Assembly: GCA_964384945.1 (NCBI GenBank)
Contig: CAYLMK010000022.1
Coordinates: forward strand, 1 to 64,000
DNA length: 64,000 bases
Reading direction: 5' to 3'
DNA from: S015-6 sp964384945
Lineage (GTDB): Bacteria > Desulfobacterota > DSWW01
Shown here: piece by piece, positions 8,607 through 16,830 of the stretch
Numbering within the stretch: the first letter of the stretch is position 1
Layout: each line of letters opens with the position of its first letter
The notes under the pieces: model-generated
The model's input: only the letters and a program-made list of their open reading frames with translations
Told to the model about the DNA's origin: nothing
Databases searched by the model: none
Translations under genes and position numbers: made by a program

Positions 8607-9917
8607 TCAAGAAAAATCGGGGGGTTTTCTCCGATATCTCAACCTCTTTTTTCGCTTCCTTCTCGGGCGCCCCGGACTCTTTCGGCCTGCCTCTGCGGCC
8701 GCCTCAAATTGGTTTCGGACCTCCCGCTCCGCTCTTCCGCAGGCAGCCTGGTGAAACAGGTACCACTCTCTGACAGGTTCGAAATAGACCTTGGCCGTGT
8801 ACGACGCAGGAATCAGATGCCTTTTTTCGACGAACTCCCGGATCCGCATCCAACTGGTTAGATAGGTTCGGAACTTTTCCTGTTCCCTGCGGCGTACCGC
8901 GAAGGGGGTCTGGACGTTGCGCAGGAGTTCCTTGAGCGCCACCGGGTCCTTGACTGCCTCGGGCAGGGAAGGGAACGTTTTTGTTGCGCGATATTCCAAG
9001 AGAGGCAGGACGAGCGACAGGACGCGCCGCTCCCGGACGAGCGCCTTATCCTCCGTCGAGGCGTCGAGACGGGCCAGGGCGTTCCAGACCCAGGCCGGGC
9101 TGAAGAGGGCTTCCGGGGTCTCGTGGAACTCCTTCATGTAAGAGTCAAGTTCAGGGAAGATGACCGCAAGCAGCCCCATATCCAACTGGAGACGAAGGAC
9201 CGAGCCGAAGGCCGGGCCCTCCAGATCCTTTTGGAACTCGTCCTGCAGGCGAAAGGGGTTGGACCCCTGGAGCAAATGCGCATTCTGGAGGATCGCTTCC
9301 CGGGTTGCGGTTTCCATGGTAAAGCCGGTTCGTACGGCGTGGCGGACGATCCGGATCATCCGGATGGGGTCCTCGCGGAGGTTCTGGTCCGGCGGACCGA
9401 TCGTGCGTAGGAGTCCCGCTTTCAGATCCTCCATGCCTCCCACGTAGTCGAGGATGGAGAAGGTGCCGATATCGTAGAAGAGGCCGTTGATCGTCAAGTC
9501 CCGCCGAAGAGCGTCTTCGTGAGGCAGGCCGAAGGTGTTGTCCCCTGTACCGGCTGCATCGGCGGCCGCTTCCTCTTCGGTCGCCTGGGTCGGCGGCGTT
9601 TTTCGGAAGGTGGAGACCTCGATGATCTTGTTTCCGCGAAAATAGACGTGGGCAAGCCGGAATCGCCTTCCGATGATCCGGCAGTTGTTGAAGAGCCTTC
9701 GGATCTGACCGGGGCGCGCGTCCGTGCTGACGTCAAAATCCTTGGGCGTCCTGCCCAGGAGAAGGTCGCGGACGCTGCCCCCGACCAGATACGCCTTGTA
9801 CCCGTGTCGGTGGAGGCGCTGCATCACCTTGAGTGCGTCCGGATCGATGTTCTTCCTGGACAGGCAGTGCTCTGCTCTGCGAAAGACGACCGGAACGGGA
9901 ATGTTTTCTTCTTCCAT
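8607..9917 (-). CDS. pcnB: CCA-adding tRNA nucleotidyltransferase / poly(A) polymerase family protein
   Basis: A 436-residue class II nucleotidyltransferase. The head domain is clear: VGGSVRDLLLG (45-55) binds the nucleotide triphosphate and DFD (60-62) supplies the metal-binding carboxylates. RRDLTINGLFYD and the RIVRHAVRTGF stretch are the following conserved family motifs. The C-terminal 50 residues are Arg/Lys-rich, a feature of PcnB-type poly(A) polymerases more than of housekeeping CCA enzymes, so polyadenylation of RNA 3' ends is the better guess; sequence alone does not settle it. The start at 9917 gives the normal length and lies 2 bases after the stop of the YvcK-like gene, so the two are co-transcribed. 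Confidence 0.85.
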   Translation of the reverse strand: MEEENIPVPVVFRRAEHCLSRKNIDPDALKVMQRLHRHGYKAYLVGGSVRDLLLGRTPKDFDVSTDARPGQIRRLFNNCRIIGRRFRLAHVYFRGNKIIEVSTFRKTPPTQATEEEAAADAAGTGDNTFGLPHEDALRRDLTINGLFYDIGTFSILDYVGGMEDLKAGLLRTIGPPDQNLREDPIRMIRIVRHAVRTGFTMETATREAILQNAHLLQGSNPFRLQDEFQKDLEGPAFGSVLRLQLDMGLLAVIFPELDSYMKEFHETPEALFSPAWVWNALARLDASTEDKALVRERRVLSLVLPLLEYRATKTFPSLPEAVKDPVALKELLRNVQTPFAVRRREQEKFRTYLTSWMRIREFVEKRHLIPASYTAKVYFEPVREWYLFHQAACGRAEREVRNQFEAAAEAGRKSPGRPRRKRKKRLRYRRKPPDFS

Positions 9918-9919
9918 GT

Positions 9920-12262
9920 TCAAGGGACTCGCTGACGGAAGACGACTTGCCGGAAGAAATCGATCTGCTCCTGCATCCGTGTTCTCGCCATGGAAGGCTT
10001 GGGTATGAGCTCGGAGATCTTCCATCGTATCAGGGACATTTCGTAGTCCACGATCCCGCCGAAGCGGTTGTTCACGTACCATGCATAAAGCAGGCCGAAA
10101 AGGAGCCCGGGAGGGGTGAATGCCTCATCCCCGTTGATCACCATTTGAAAAAGGTGCGGCTCGTGCGGCGAAGCGCTGAGCTGAGCGAGCCGGAGGTAAC
10201 GTCTCAGTTCCCGGTCGTTCAGGAACGAGTTGCGCTCCGCCGGCTTGCGAAGCTCGATCTCGAAGACCTTGCCGAGGCGCCTGCCGTCCTCGCGAAGCGT
10301 TCGCGTTGACTTTCTGCGGAAGTAGTTGCCAAGAAGGGATTCCCCCAGGGCGATCAGAAGGTCCTCTTGGAGCCTGTGGTCAGGGCCGCACAGGAGTTGC
10401 TCGTGGATCTTCAGGGTGCGGTCGTCAGGGTCATAGTATCCCAGGATGTTGTCCCATTCCGTGCTTCTCGCCCAGTTCCGGGAGCGAACCATCTGAACGC
10501 CCTTGAAATATTGGAGGTGCTCCAGAAGGATCTCCCGGTTGTTCCAGAGGAGATCGAGAAGCGCCTCCGAGAGGCGAGCCTCTCCGATGTCCATTTGCCG
10601 GACCCTTCGGCGGACGGCCTCCCAATGATCGCACAGGTAACCCTTCCGAGGGAAGGCACAGGACGGATCGAATCGACTGGGGGGCAGGGAACAGCAAGCA
10701 GGCCCTCTTCGGAGATGGCGGTGGAGATAGGCCAGGGTCTTGATGACCTTTGCGAAGCTCTCCGGATCGTGCTGGATGACCCGCTGGCTCCGAAGCCGCT
10801 GCTCGGAGAAGACCGGGGCCTCGATCGGCTCGAAGCCCATCCTGCGGACCCTTTCCTTGTCCAGATAGATGGGGACCTTTCCTTCCAGGGCGTAGTTTCG
10901 AATGATATCCCCGGGGATCGATTGGAGGTCGGTTACGATAACGTACTCGAAGAGGCCTCTGGCGCCCCCGGGCACATTGTGGTGGTAGGCCTCGATCAGG
11001 TCCGAGACGTAATATTCCCTGCCCCGGCGGCTCGGAGAGATATCGGTCTCGCCCCTCTGCGCCCAGAAGTTCGCACCCAGCACCTTCAGGGCCCTTCGAT
11101 TCGCCCGAACGGCCCTGCTGATCGAGGGTATTTGGAGGATGGGGATGATGCTCGTGTAAATGCTGCCGGGTGCGAAGACGATCAGGTCCGCGTCCCGGAT
11201 CCTGGCCAGGAGCCTTTGCGCAACCAAGGGCTTTCGAACGAAATGCACCCATACGCTCTGCACCGGGAAGGAGCTGTGTCCTCTCGCAGACTTGTCTTCA
11301 CCGGCGCTGACGACCCCATGGCGGTAGAGGACCTGGAGCTCCCCCTGGGTCGCGCAGGCCGGATAGACGGTCTCCCTTCCGGCCCCGATTCCCTGCGAGA
11401 AGGCGTGGATGCCTCGGACAATCTCGCTTCCGGAGGGCGCGTGAAGGTGCGGAGCCTGCCCCAATCCCCCGGGCGACTTCGGGTTGCCCTGGCCGTAAAT
11501 CGATCCCACGAGCAGTAAATTGCCGAGACACTGCTCCGCCAGGGGAATCCGCCGGCAGGCCGGGTGCGAAAGAAAGGCCTTGCCGCATTCCTCCAGAAGG
11601 GCGAGAAGGGCCTGCGGCAAGCTCCGCCGCATCCGTGGGCTCAGCAGTTTCGAGGGCTGCCTCACGATGGAGGGATCCGGAGACCGGTCGAAACGGTGGT
11701 TCAGGATCCGCTGGAGGGCGGCCGCAACGGTTTCAAGCTCTTCCGGGTACAGGTTGGGGTAACGGGACAAGAGGCCGTGCGGGGTGATGGCAGAGAGCAG
11801 GGCCCTTCGAAGGTCGCCCACCGCAATGCATCGCAACCCACGCAGAAGGCTGCCGGAAGATCCGCCGTCGTCGGTCGCACAGACGGCGACGGTGAAGTCG
11901 GGGAAGGAGCGCTTCAGGCCCCCGAAAGGGAATCGGGGCCAGCCGGCCAGCGCCGTGTCTCCTCCCAGGATGCTCGACAGCCCGGTTCCGCCCCCGAAGA
12001 TGACCGTCCGGAGGCCGTCGGTCGAGAACCGGTGAATCGCCTCGAGCAAACGATCGAACACGGCCCCCTTCTCTCCCCAGGCGCCCCTGCCTTCCACAAC
12101 CAGGTAGGCGATCTTCTCTTCAAGGGAATCCCTCGGAATGAGGTCGAGATAGCGAAGCTGCTTCTTCGAGACCAGGCGAAGAAGTTCCCCGGCGGAGGGT
12201 TCCGGAAGCGCGCGGGGACGGGCGGGCTTCCTCCGCTCTTTCGGGCATCTCTTCACCGGCAT
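9920..12262 (-). CDS. YvcK/CofD-family protein with long C-terminal extension
   Basis: A 780-residue protein starting at the ATG at 12262; the open frame reaches 12463 but would overlap the thiolase. Residues about 85-520 are the YvcK/CofD fold: VIFGGGTGLSSIL (87-99), CATDDGGSSG (128-137), GDLRRAL (149-155), FAPGSIYTSIIP and GANFWAQRGET. YvcK proteins bind UDP-GlcNAc-type ligands and regulate cell-wall or central carbon balance; CofD transfers 2-phospholactate. Usual length is about 310-330 residues. The last 250-odd residues (NILGYYDPDDRTLKIHEQLL and WYVNNRFGGIVDYEMSL) form an extra domain I do not recognise. It lies between a thiolase gene and the nucleotidyltransferase gene, 11 and 2 bases apart. 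Confidence 0.8.
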   Translation of the reverse strand: MPVKRCPKERRKPARPRALPEPSAGELLRLVSKKQLRYLDLIPRDSLEEKIAYLVVEGRGAWGEKGAVFDRLLEAIHRFSTDGLRTVIFGGGTGLSSILGGDTALAGWPRFPFGGLKRSFPDFTVAVCATDDGGSSGSLLRGLRCIAVGDLRRALLSAITPHGLLSRYPNLYPEELETVAAALQRILNHRFDRSPDPSIVRQPSKLLSPRMRRSLPQALLALLEECGKAFLSHPACRRIPLAEQCLGNLLLVGSIYGQGNPKSPGGLGQAPHLHAPSGSEIVRGIHAFSQGIGAGRETVYPACATQGELQVLYRHGVVSAGEDKSARGHSSFPVQSVWVHFVRKPLVAQRLLARIRDADLIVFAPGSIYTSIIPILQIPSISRAVRANRRALKVLGANFWAQRGETDISPSRRGREYYVSDLIEAYHHNVPGGARGLFEYVIVTDLQSIPGDIIRNYALEGKVPIYLDKERVRRMGFEPIEAPVFSEQRLRSQRVIQHDPESFAKVIKTLAYLHRHLRRGPACCSLPPSRFDPSCAFPRKGYLCDHWEAVRRRVRQMDIGEARLSEALLDLLWNNREILLEHLQYFKGVQMVRSRNWARSTEWDNILGYYDPDDRTLKIHEQLLCGPDHRLQEDLLIALGESLLGNYFRRKSTRTLREDGRRLGKVFEIELRKPAERNSFLNDRELRRYLRLAQLSASPHEPHLFQMVINGDEAFTPPGLLFGLLYAWYVNNRFGGIVDYEMSLIRWKISELIPKPSMARTRMQEQIDFFRQVVFRQRVP

Positions 12263-12273
12263 GGGACGGGTCC

Positions 12274-13458
12274 TCACGGGTTGTTTCGGGTCTTTTCGTT
12301 GCCCACGACGACGACGCAGGAGACTTGCGGAGGTCCGCCCAGGGTGTGGGCGAGCCCCAGATGCGGGTCCTTGATCTGGCGCTCTCCGGCCTTGCCCTGC
12401 AATTGCTTGTAAACCTCGTAGAGCATGCGGAGCCCGGATGCGCCCACCGGATGACCGAAGCATTTCAGGCCGCCGTCGGTGTTGACCGGAAGCGGCCCGC
12501 CGGGGTGAAAGGTGCCCTCGAGAACGTCCCGCCAGCCGGTTCCGGCCCGGCTGAACCCGAGGTCCTCATAGTTGACGAGCTCGGTGATGGTGAAGCAATC
12601 GTGCACCTCGGCGAGATCGATTTCCGCCCGGGGGTTCGTGATGCCGGCCTGTTCGTAGGCCTGTCTGGCAGCATCCCGTGTCGCATCGAATCCGAGGTAG
12701 TCGAAGCCGGTCCGGAAGTAGGGCATGACCGGGTCCACGGAGAGCCCCATCCCCTTGATGTAGACAGGATCCTCGCGATACCGGAGGGCCTCGTCGCCTC
12801 GGACCAGGATGGCGGCGGAGGCGCCGTCCGAGGTGCCGCAGCAATCGAAGAGCCCGAGCGGCCAGGCGATGGCCGGCGCGCTGAGCACCTGCTCGAGGGT
12901 GACGGGGTTCCGCAGGTGTGCCTTTTCGGTGCGGGAGCCGTTGGCGTGGTTCTTCACGGCGATGTGCGCGAGGATCTCCTTGCCCTTTGCCTCGGTCAGC
13001 CCGCAGGCCTTGAAATAGCGGCTCGCGATGAACCCGAACGCGGTCGGCGCGGTCCAGAGCTGCATCCAGGTGGGGTGGGGCCCCCGGCCCACGCCCATGC
13101 CGGGGAAGCCGGTGTCCTTGAGCTTCTCGTAGCCGATCGCCATCACCCGGTCGTACAGGCCGGAGGCGACCCCGAAGGCCGCATTCCGCAGGGCCTCGTG
13201 ACCGGACGCGCAGTGGTTCTCGACGCGGGTGATCGGACAGTTGCGCAGCTTGAGGGCATCGGCCACAACCGTTCCGGAGAGGCCCGAGCGGAGGGTGCCC
13301 GCCCAGACGGCCTGGATGTCCCGGGGCTCCAGCCCCGCGTCTGCGAGGCACTCATAGGCGGCCTCTATGATCAGGTCGTCCACGCCCTGCTTCCAAAGCT
13401 CACCGAAGGCCGTGCACCCCATGCCGACGATCGCCACCTTGTCTCTCAGTGTCCCCAT
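12274..13458 (-). CDS. thiolase (acetyl-CoA acetyltransferase / SCPx type)
   Basis: A 394-residue thiolase-fold protein. The nucleophile is C83 in NHCASGHEA; the second conserved region CFGHPVGASG lies near residue 330, and the protein ends in QVSCVVVVG, close to the usual end of the family. Such enzymes cleave 3-oxoacyl-CoA or condense acetyl-CoA. The SCPx/archaeal subtype works with a separate DUF35 protein and, in archaea, an HMG-CoA synthase; the gene 36 bases upstream here encodes an HMG-CoA-synthase-like protein fused to DUF35. This pairing makes a channelled thiolase/condensing complex plausible. Direction (degradation or synthesis) is not shown by the sequence. Confidence 0.9.
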   Translation of the reverse strand: MGTLRDKVAIVGMGCTAFGELWKQGVDDLIIEAAYECLADAGLEPRDIQAVWAGTLRSGLSGTVVADALKLRNCPITRVENHCASGHEALRNAAFGVASGLYDRVMAIGYEKLKDTGFPGMGVGRGPHPTWMQLWTAPTAFGFIASRYFKACGLTEAKGKEILAHIAVKNHANGSRTEKAHLRNPVTLEQVLSAPAIAWPLGLFDCCGTSDGASAAILVRGDEALRYREDPVYIKGMGLSVDPVMPYFRTGFDYLGFDATRDAARQAYEQAGITNPRAEIDLAEVHDCFTITELVNYEDLGFSRAGTGWRDVLEGTFHPGGPLPVNTDGGLKCFGHPVGASGLRMLYEVYKQLQGKAGERQIKDPHLGLAHTLGGPPQVSCVVVVGNEKTRNNP

Positions 13459-13494
13459 GCAACTTTTCCCCGAAAGATGCCCCCTTGCGCGGGC

Positions 13495-14913
13495 TTACCG
13501 CACGGGACGGCATTTCCAGAAGTAGTTGTAAAAGCCCTCGGCCTTTCGTATCCTCCGAAAGGTCATCTCCACCTCCATCTCCAGGCGGATGTCGGCCGGA
13601 TCGGCATCGGTCATCGACGTGTACACACGGCACCCGGGCTCCAGGTCGACCACGCTCTGGATGAGCGGCGGGGCGGCCTGGCTCGCCAGATGGTCCAGCG
13701 TGTAGGTGAAGAGCCTTCCCCGGGCCTCGGACAGCGGGATCTCTTCATAGAGGTCCTTGGCCCCGCACCCGCCGCAGATCCTCTGTACGGGAAAGGCCGC
13801 CTCTCCGCACTCCCTGCACCGGGACCCATTGAGCTTGAGGATCGACCGGGCCTCCCTCCAGAGGACCGTGGCCGAGGACCCCACGAGGAGGGCCGGGGGC
13901 GGGTGTGCCTCGACCAGCCCGCGGTGCCAGAGATACCGGTTGTAGTCGGGCAGCAAGCGTCTGCTTTCCAGGTGGGCCGAGACCCCACGTCGGCCGTGTA
14001 CCCGGCCGACCCGTTCCGTCGTCGCCAGCAGCAGGGCGTCCGATCCGTCGCCGTAGCCGGCGACCAGGATTCGTTCGCCGGGCCGGGCCTGCTCGAGGGT
14101 CCGGACGAGCATCAGCGGCACGTGGGCCGCCCCTGCGCACCCCACGCCTTCCAGAAGGGAATCCGCCAGCGCAGTGCCCGCCCCGAGCCCGAGGGAGTCT
14201 GCGAGCTGCCGGTGGCTCCGCGGATCGGGCGCATAGAGGACCGCCCGGTCGATCTGGCGCGATGCGGGGCCGGATTCCCGGAACAGGCGATCCACCGCCT
14301 TCCGCGTGGTATCGAAGAGGCCTTGATTCTTGACCCATCGGTCCTCCCACGATTGCACGAACGCGTCTTCCTGCGTCCGCCATGTGTCCATCATTTCGTT
14401 CGAGACCGAGGCAAAGGCATCCCACGCCGCCCCTGCTTCCCGCCCCGGCCCGATCAGGAGGGCGGCCGCCGCGTCTCCGAGCCAGGGCTCCTGCGGGGAG
14501 CCCGGGTGGGCGGTCCGGGTGTCGGCGAAGAGCAGAAGTATGCGGGAGGCCCTGCCGGATTCCGCATACGCTCCGGCCAGTTGCATGGCCGTCGTACCTG
14601 CGCGCAGGCAATGAGAAAAATCCGCGGTCAGGATGTCGGGGCGAAGGCCGAGCACCGAGGCGACGAGGCTGGCCCCCTGTTTTTCCCGGTACGGAGAGGT
14701 GGTGGACACAAAGAAGAGGCCGTCGATCGCGGAGCGATCCTGGCCGTGCAGGCAGTCCCGGGCAGCCTCGACCGCCAGGGTGAGGCTGTCTTCGTCATGA
14801 TTCGCAACCGCCTTTTCCCCCCGTGACCCGGGGGCCGCCCAGGCCTCGCCGACCTGGCTCCTGGCGAGGCGGAAATAAGGAACGTAGGCGCCGCAGCGCA
14901 GAATTCCGGCCAC
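13495..14913 (-). CDS. HMG-CoA synthase-like/KAS III-like protein fused to a DUF35 OB-fold domain
   Basis: A 472-residue fusion. Residues 1-340 follow the HMG-CoA synthase/ketoacyl-synthase III pattern: N-terminal GILRCGAYVPYFRL, nucleophile C102 in DFSHCLRAGTTA, and GYGDGSDALLL near 275. Residues about 365-470 are DUF35: a four-cysteine zinc ribbon (CRECG ... CGGCG) followed by an OB-fold strand set (GRLFTYTLDHLA). In archaea, thiolase, HMG-CoA synthase and DUF35 are separate chains of one complex; here DUF35 is part of the synthase chain and the thiolase is the next gene. The protein probably condenses an acyl group with acetyl-CoA or handles a ring-derived beta-keto product. The exact reaction is unknown. 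Confidence 0.8.
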   Translation of the reverse strand: MAGILRCGAYVPYFRLARSQVGEAWAAPGSRGEKAVANHDEDSLTLAVEAARDCLHGQDRSAIDGLFFVSTTSPYREKQGASLVASVLGLRPDILTADFSHCLRAGTTAMQLAGAYAESGRASRILLLFADTRTAHPGSPQEPWLGDAAAALLIGPGREAGAAWDAFASVSNEMMDTWRTQEDAFVQSWEDRWVKNQGLFDTTRKAVDRLFRESGPASRQIDRAVLYAPDPRSHRQLADSLGLGAGTALADSLLEGVGCAGAAHVPLMLVRTLEQARPGERILVAGYGDGSDALLLATTERVGRVHGRRGVSAHLESRRLLPDYNRYLWHRGLVEAHPPPALLVGSSATVLWREARSILKLNGSRCRECGEAAFPVQRICGGCGAKDLYEEIPLSEARGRLFTYTLDHLASQAAPPLIQSVVDLEPGCRVYTSMTDADPADIRLEMEVEMTFRRIRKAEGFYNYFWKCRPVR

Positions 14914-15070
14914 AGAGACTCCTTACCGGGGTTCGAGAAGGCCCATCTATAGCACAAAGAAAAACGAGGTGACAATGCAGAGGAATCCCTGGAGGGAAAG
15001 GGGTATCCCTTGACCCTTTCTCCTTGCACCCTTCGTTCAGGAGGATGGGTGTAACGTGGAAGCGGGAGGT

Positions 15071-15730
15071 TCAGCCCCGGTGTCGCGGCGGGATGCGAAC
15101 GTTTTCCAGGCACCACGAGTCGGTGTCAAAGAGCGCACATTCCCCCTCAAGGACCGAGCCCGTTACGATGATGTAACGCTCCTGCCTGTTGAGGGATACC
15201 GGCTCCCCCTGGGGAACACCCTCCCTGGTAATCTCGGCCCCGGAGAGGCGGAACAGCACGGAACGGTGGGAGTGGCCGCAGAAGAGGATGCGATGGCGCG
15301 TGAGGCGGAAGACCTCCTCGGCCCTCTGCGTGGATCCCATATCGATCGGCTCGTAGAAGGAGCGCAGGTGATTGAAGGGCAGGGAATGGGCGAAGCAGAC
15401 TCCGTCCCAGACGATGCGCATCGGCAGGTCGCGAAGAAACAGGGCGAGGGGATCGAAGCGGTCCCTGCCTTCCGGGGGTTGGCAACGAAGCAGATTTTCG
15501 AGCATGAAGTCGTTGTTTCCCTTCACCACGAGCATTCGATGCTTGCGCAGAAGGCGGATCGAATCCTCCAGCAGGTCCATGCGCAGGGAATCGCAGATAT
15601 CCCCCAGGTGGACGAGTACCTCCGCTCCCCTCGCCTCGAGGATGCCGATGGCGGTCGCCAGGGACTCCAGCCGGTCGTGGCTGTCCGCCACGAGGCCGAT
15701 TCTCTTTGGAAGAGGGATCTGGTATTCCAC
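15071..15730 (-). CDS. YfcE-type metallophosphoesterase
   Basis: A 219-residue calcineurin-like phosphoesterase of the YfcE/MJ0936 type. The metal site is complete: D16 and H18 (VADSHDR), D44 (HLGDICD), N73/D74 (KGNND), H115 in FAHS and GHSH (152-155). Family members hydrolyse phosphodiesters or phosphomonoesters with two metal ions in the cytoplasm; the natural substrate cannot be predicted. It stands alone, followed downstream by the minus-strand HMG-CoA-synthase-like gene after a 157-base gap. A short repeat element lies just upstream of its start. Confidence 0.9.
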   Translation of the reverse strand: MEYQIPLPKRIGLVADSHDRLESLATAIGILEARGAEVLVHLGDICDSLRMDLLEDSIRLLRKHRMLVVKGNNDFMLENLLRCQPPEGRDRFDPLALFLRDLPMRIVWDGVCFAHSLPFNHLRSFYEPIDMGSTQRAEEVFRLTRHRILFCGHSHRSVLFRLSGAEITREGVPQGEPVSLNRQERYIIVTGSVLEGECALFDTDSWCLENVRIPPRHRG

Positions 15731-15751
15731 GGTGTACCTTGTGTAAATCCT

Positions 15752-15851
15752 GGCTATTAGCCATTAGCTTTTGGCCCGCCTGCCTCCCCGGGGAGGCGTA
15801 CACTCCTGCGGAGGGGAGAGGCCGGGAGCCAAGAGCTAAGGGCTAAGAGCT
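15752..15851. repeat. imperfect 24-bp inverted repeat with nested palindrome, TAGC-rich
   Basis: The left arm (15752-15775, GGCTATTAGCCATTAGCTTT then TGGC) pairs with the right arm (15828-15851) with about five mismatches. Both arms are built from heptamers of the kind GAGCTAA/GGGCTAA. Inside lies a perfect 16-base palindrome, GCCTCCCCGGGGAGGC (15782-15797). The unit looks like a REP/MITE-type intergenic element and has no coding content. It sits between the divergent phosphoesterase and crotonase genes. Confidence 0.6.
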
Positions 15852-16022
15852 AACAGCTGTGTGCTGACCGCTTTTCCCATTATACGGGCGGCGCTTGCGT
15901 TCGCAAGGCATCGGCCTGCCTTGATTTCCGGACGGCGCGCGCTATGATGGACCGGTTCAAAACGAGGAGAAGCGTAGAAGGGGGAAAGCTTGATCCCATC
16001 CAGCAAGCATGAGGAGTGCCCG

Positions 16023-16829
16023 ATGGCAGACTACGAATGCATTCGGCTCGAGAAGCGGGACTACGTGGGCCATCTGATCCTTTGCCGCCCGGAGAAGCGG
16101 AACAGGATGACTCTCCGGTTCTTCGAGGAAGTGGAGCGGGTTTTCCGGGAGATCGACGAGGATGAGGACGTACGCGCGGTCCTCCTTTCGGCCGAGGGAA
16201 AGAGCTTCACCGCAGGCCTCGATCTGGTCGAGGCCGCCACCCTGCTCAAGGATCCCTCGGCCAAGAGCCGGCACGAGTTCAAAAGGGTGATCCTGCGGCT
16301 GCAGGGGTCGATGAACGCCATCGACCGTTGCCGGAAACCGGTCATCGCGGCGATTCACAGCCATTGCATCGGCGGCGGTGTCGACATGGCGTGCGCCTCG
16401 GATATCCGGTTGGCGTCCCGGGACGCGGTCTTCAGCATCCGGGAGACGAGAATGGCGATGGTGGCGGACCTGGGCACCCTGCAGAGGATCGGGGCGATCA
16501 TCGGGCAGGGCTGGACCCGGGAACTCGCGCTGACGGGCCGGGACTTCGATGCCGAGCAGGCGCTACGGATCGGCTTCGTAACGGGCGTTTATCCCGATCG
16601 GCAGGCCCTTCTCGAGGCGGGATGGGACCTGGCCGGGCAGATCGCCCGCCTTTCGCCCGTGACCGTCCAGGGCGTGAAAGAGACGCTCAACTTCTCGCGG
16701 GACTTCGGGGCGGCCGCCGGCCTGGAATTCGTGGCCCAGAAGAACGCGGCCGTCCTTCCCTCCGAGGACCTGATGGAGGCGGTGCAGGCATTCCTGGAGA
16801 AGCGCAATCCTGTCTTCAAGGGGCGGTGA
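16023..16829 (+). CDS. crotonase-family delta(3,5)-delta(2,4)-dienoyl-CoA isomerase-like protein
   Basis: A 268-residue enoyl-CoA hydratase/isomerase superfamily protein. The oxyanion-hole regions are SFTAGLDL (61-68) and HCIGGGVD (114-121). In place of the two glutamates of classical hydratases it has E141 and D149 (RETRMAMVAD), with the same spacing as the catalytic Glu196/Asp204 of rat ECH1, so shifting conjugated double bonds (3,5-dienoyl to 2,4-dienoyl-CoA) is more likely than hydration. The start at 16023 follows GAGGAG; an upstream ATG-like start at 15990 is less likely. Its stop is one base before the next gene. It fits beta-oxidation of unsaturated acyl-CoAs. Confidence 0.85.
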   Translation: MADYECIRLEKRDYVGHLILCRPEKRNRMTLRFFEEVERVFREIDEDEDVRAVLLSAEGKSFTAGLDLVEAATLLKDPSAKSRHEFKRVILRLQGSMNAIDRCRKPVIAAIHSHCIGGGVDMACASDIRLASRDAVFSIRETRMAMVADLGTLQRIGAIIGQGWTRELALTGRDFDAEQALRIGFVTGVYPDRQALLEAGWDLAGQIARLSPVTVQGVKETLNFSRDFGAAAGLEFVAQKNAAVLPSEDLMEAVQAFLEKRNPVFKGR

Positions 16830-16830
16830 T

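Noticed and set aside
12325..14826. 833-residue plus-strand open frame
   Set aside because: It lies antisense to the thiolase and HMG-CoA-synthase-like genes; the sequence has no domain and reflects the high GC content.
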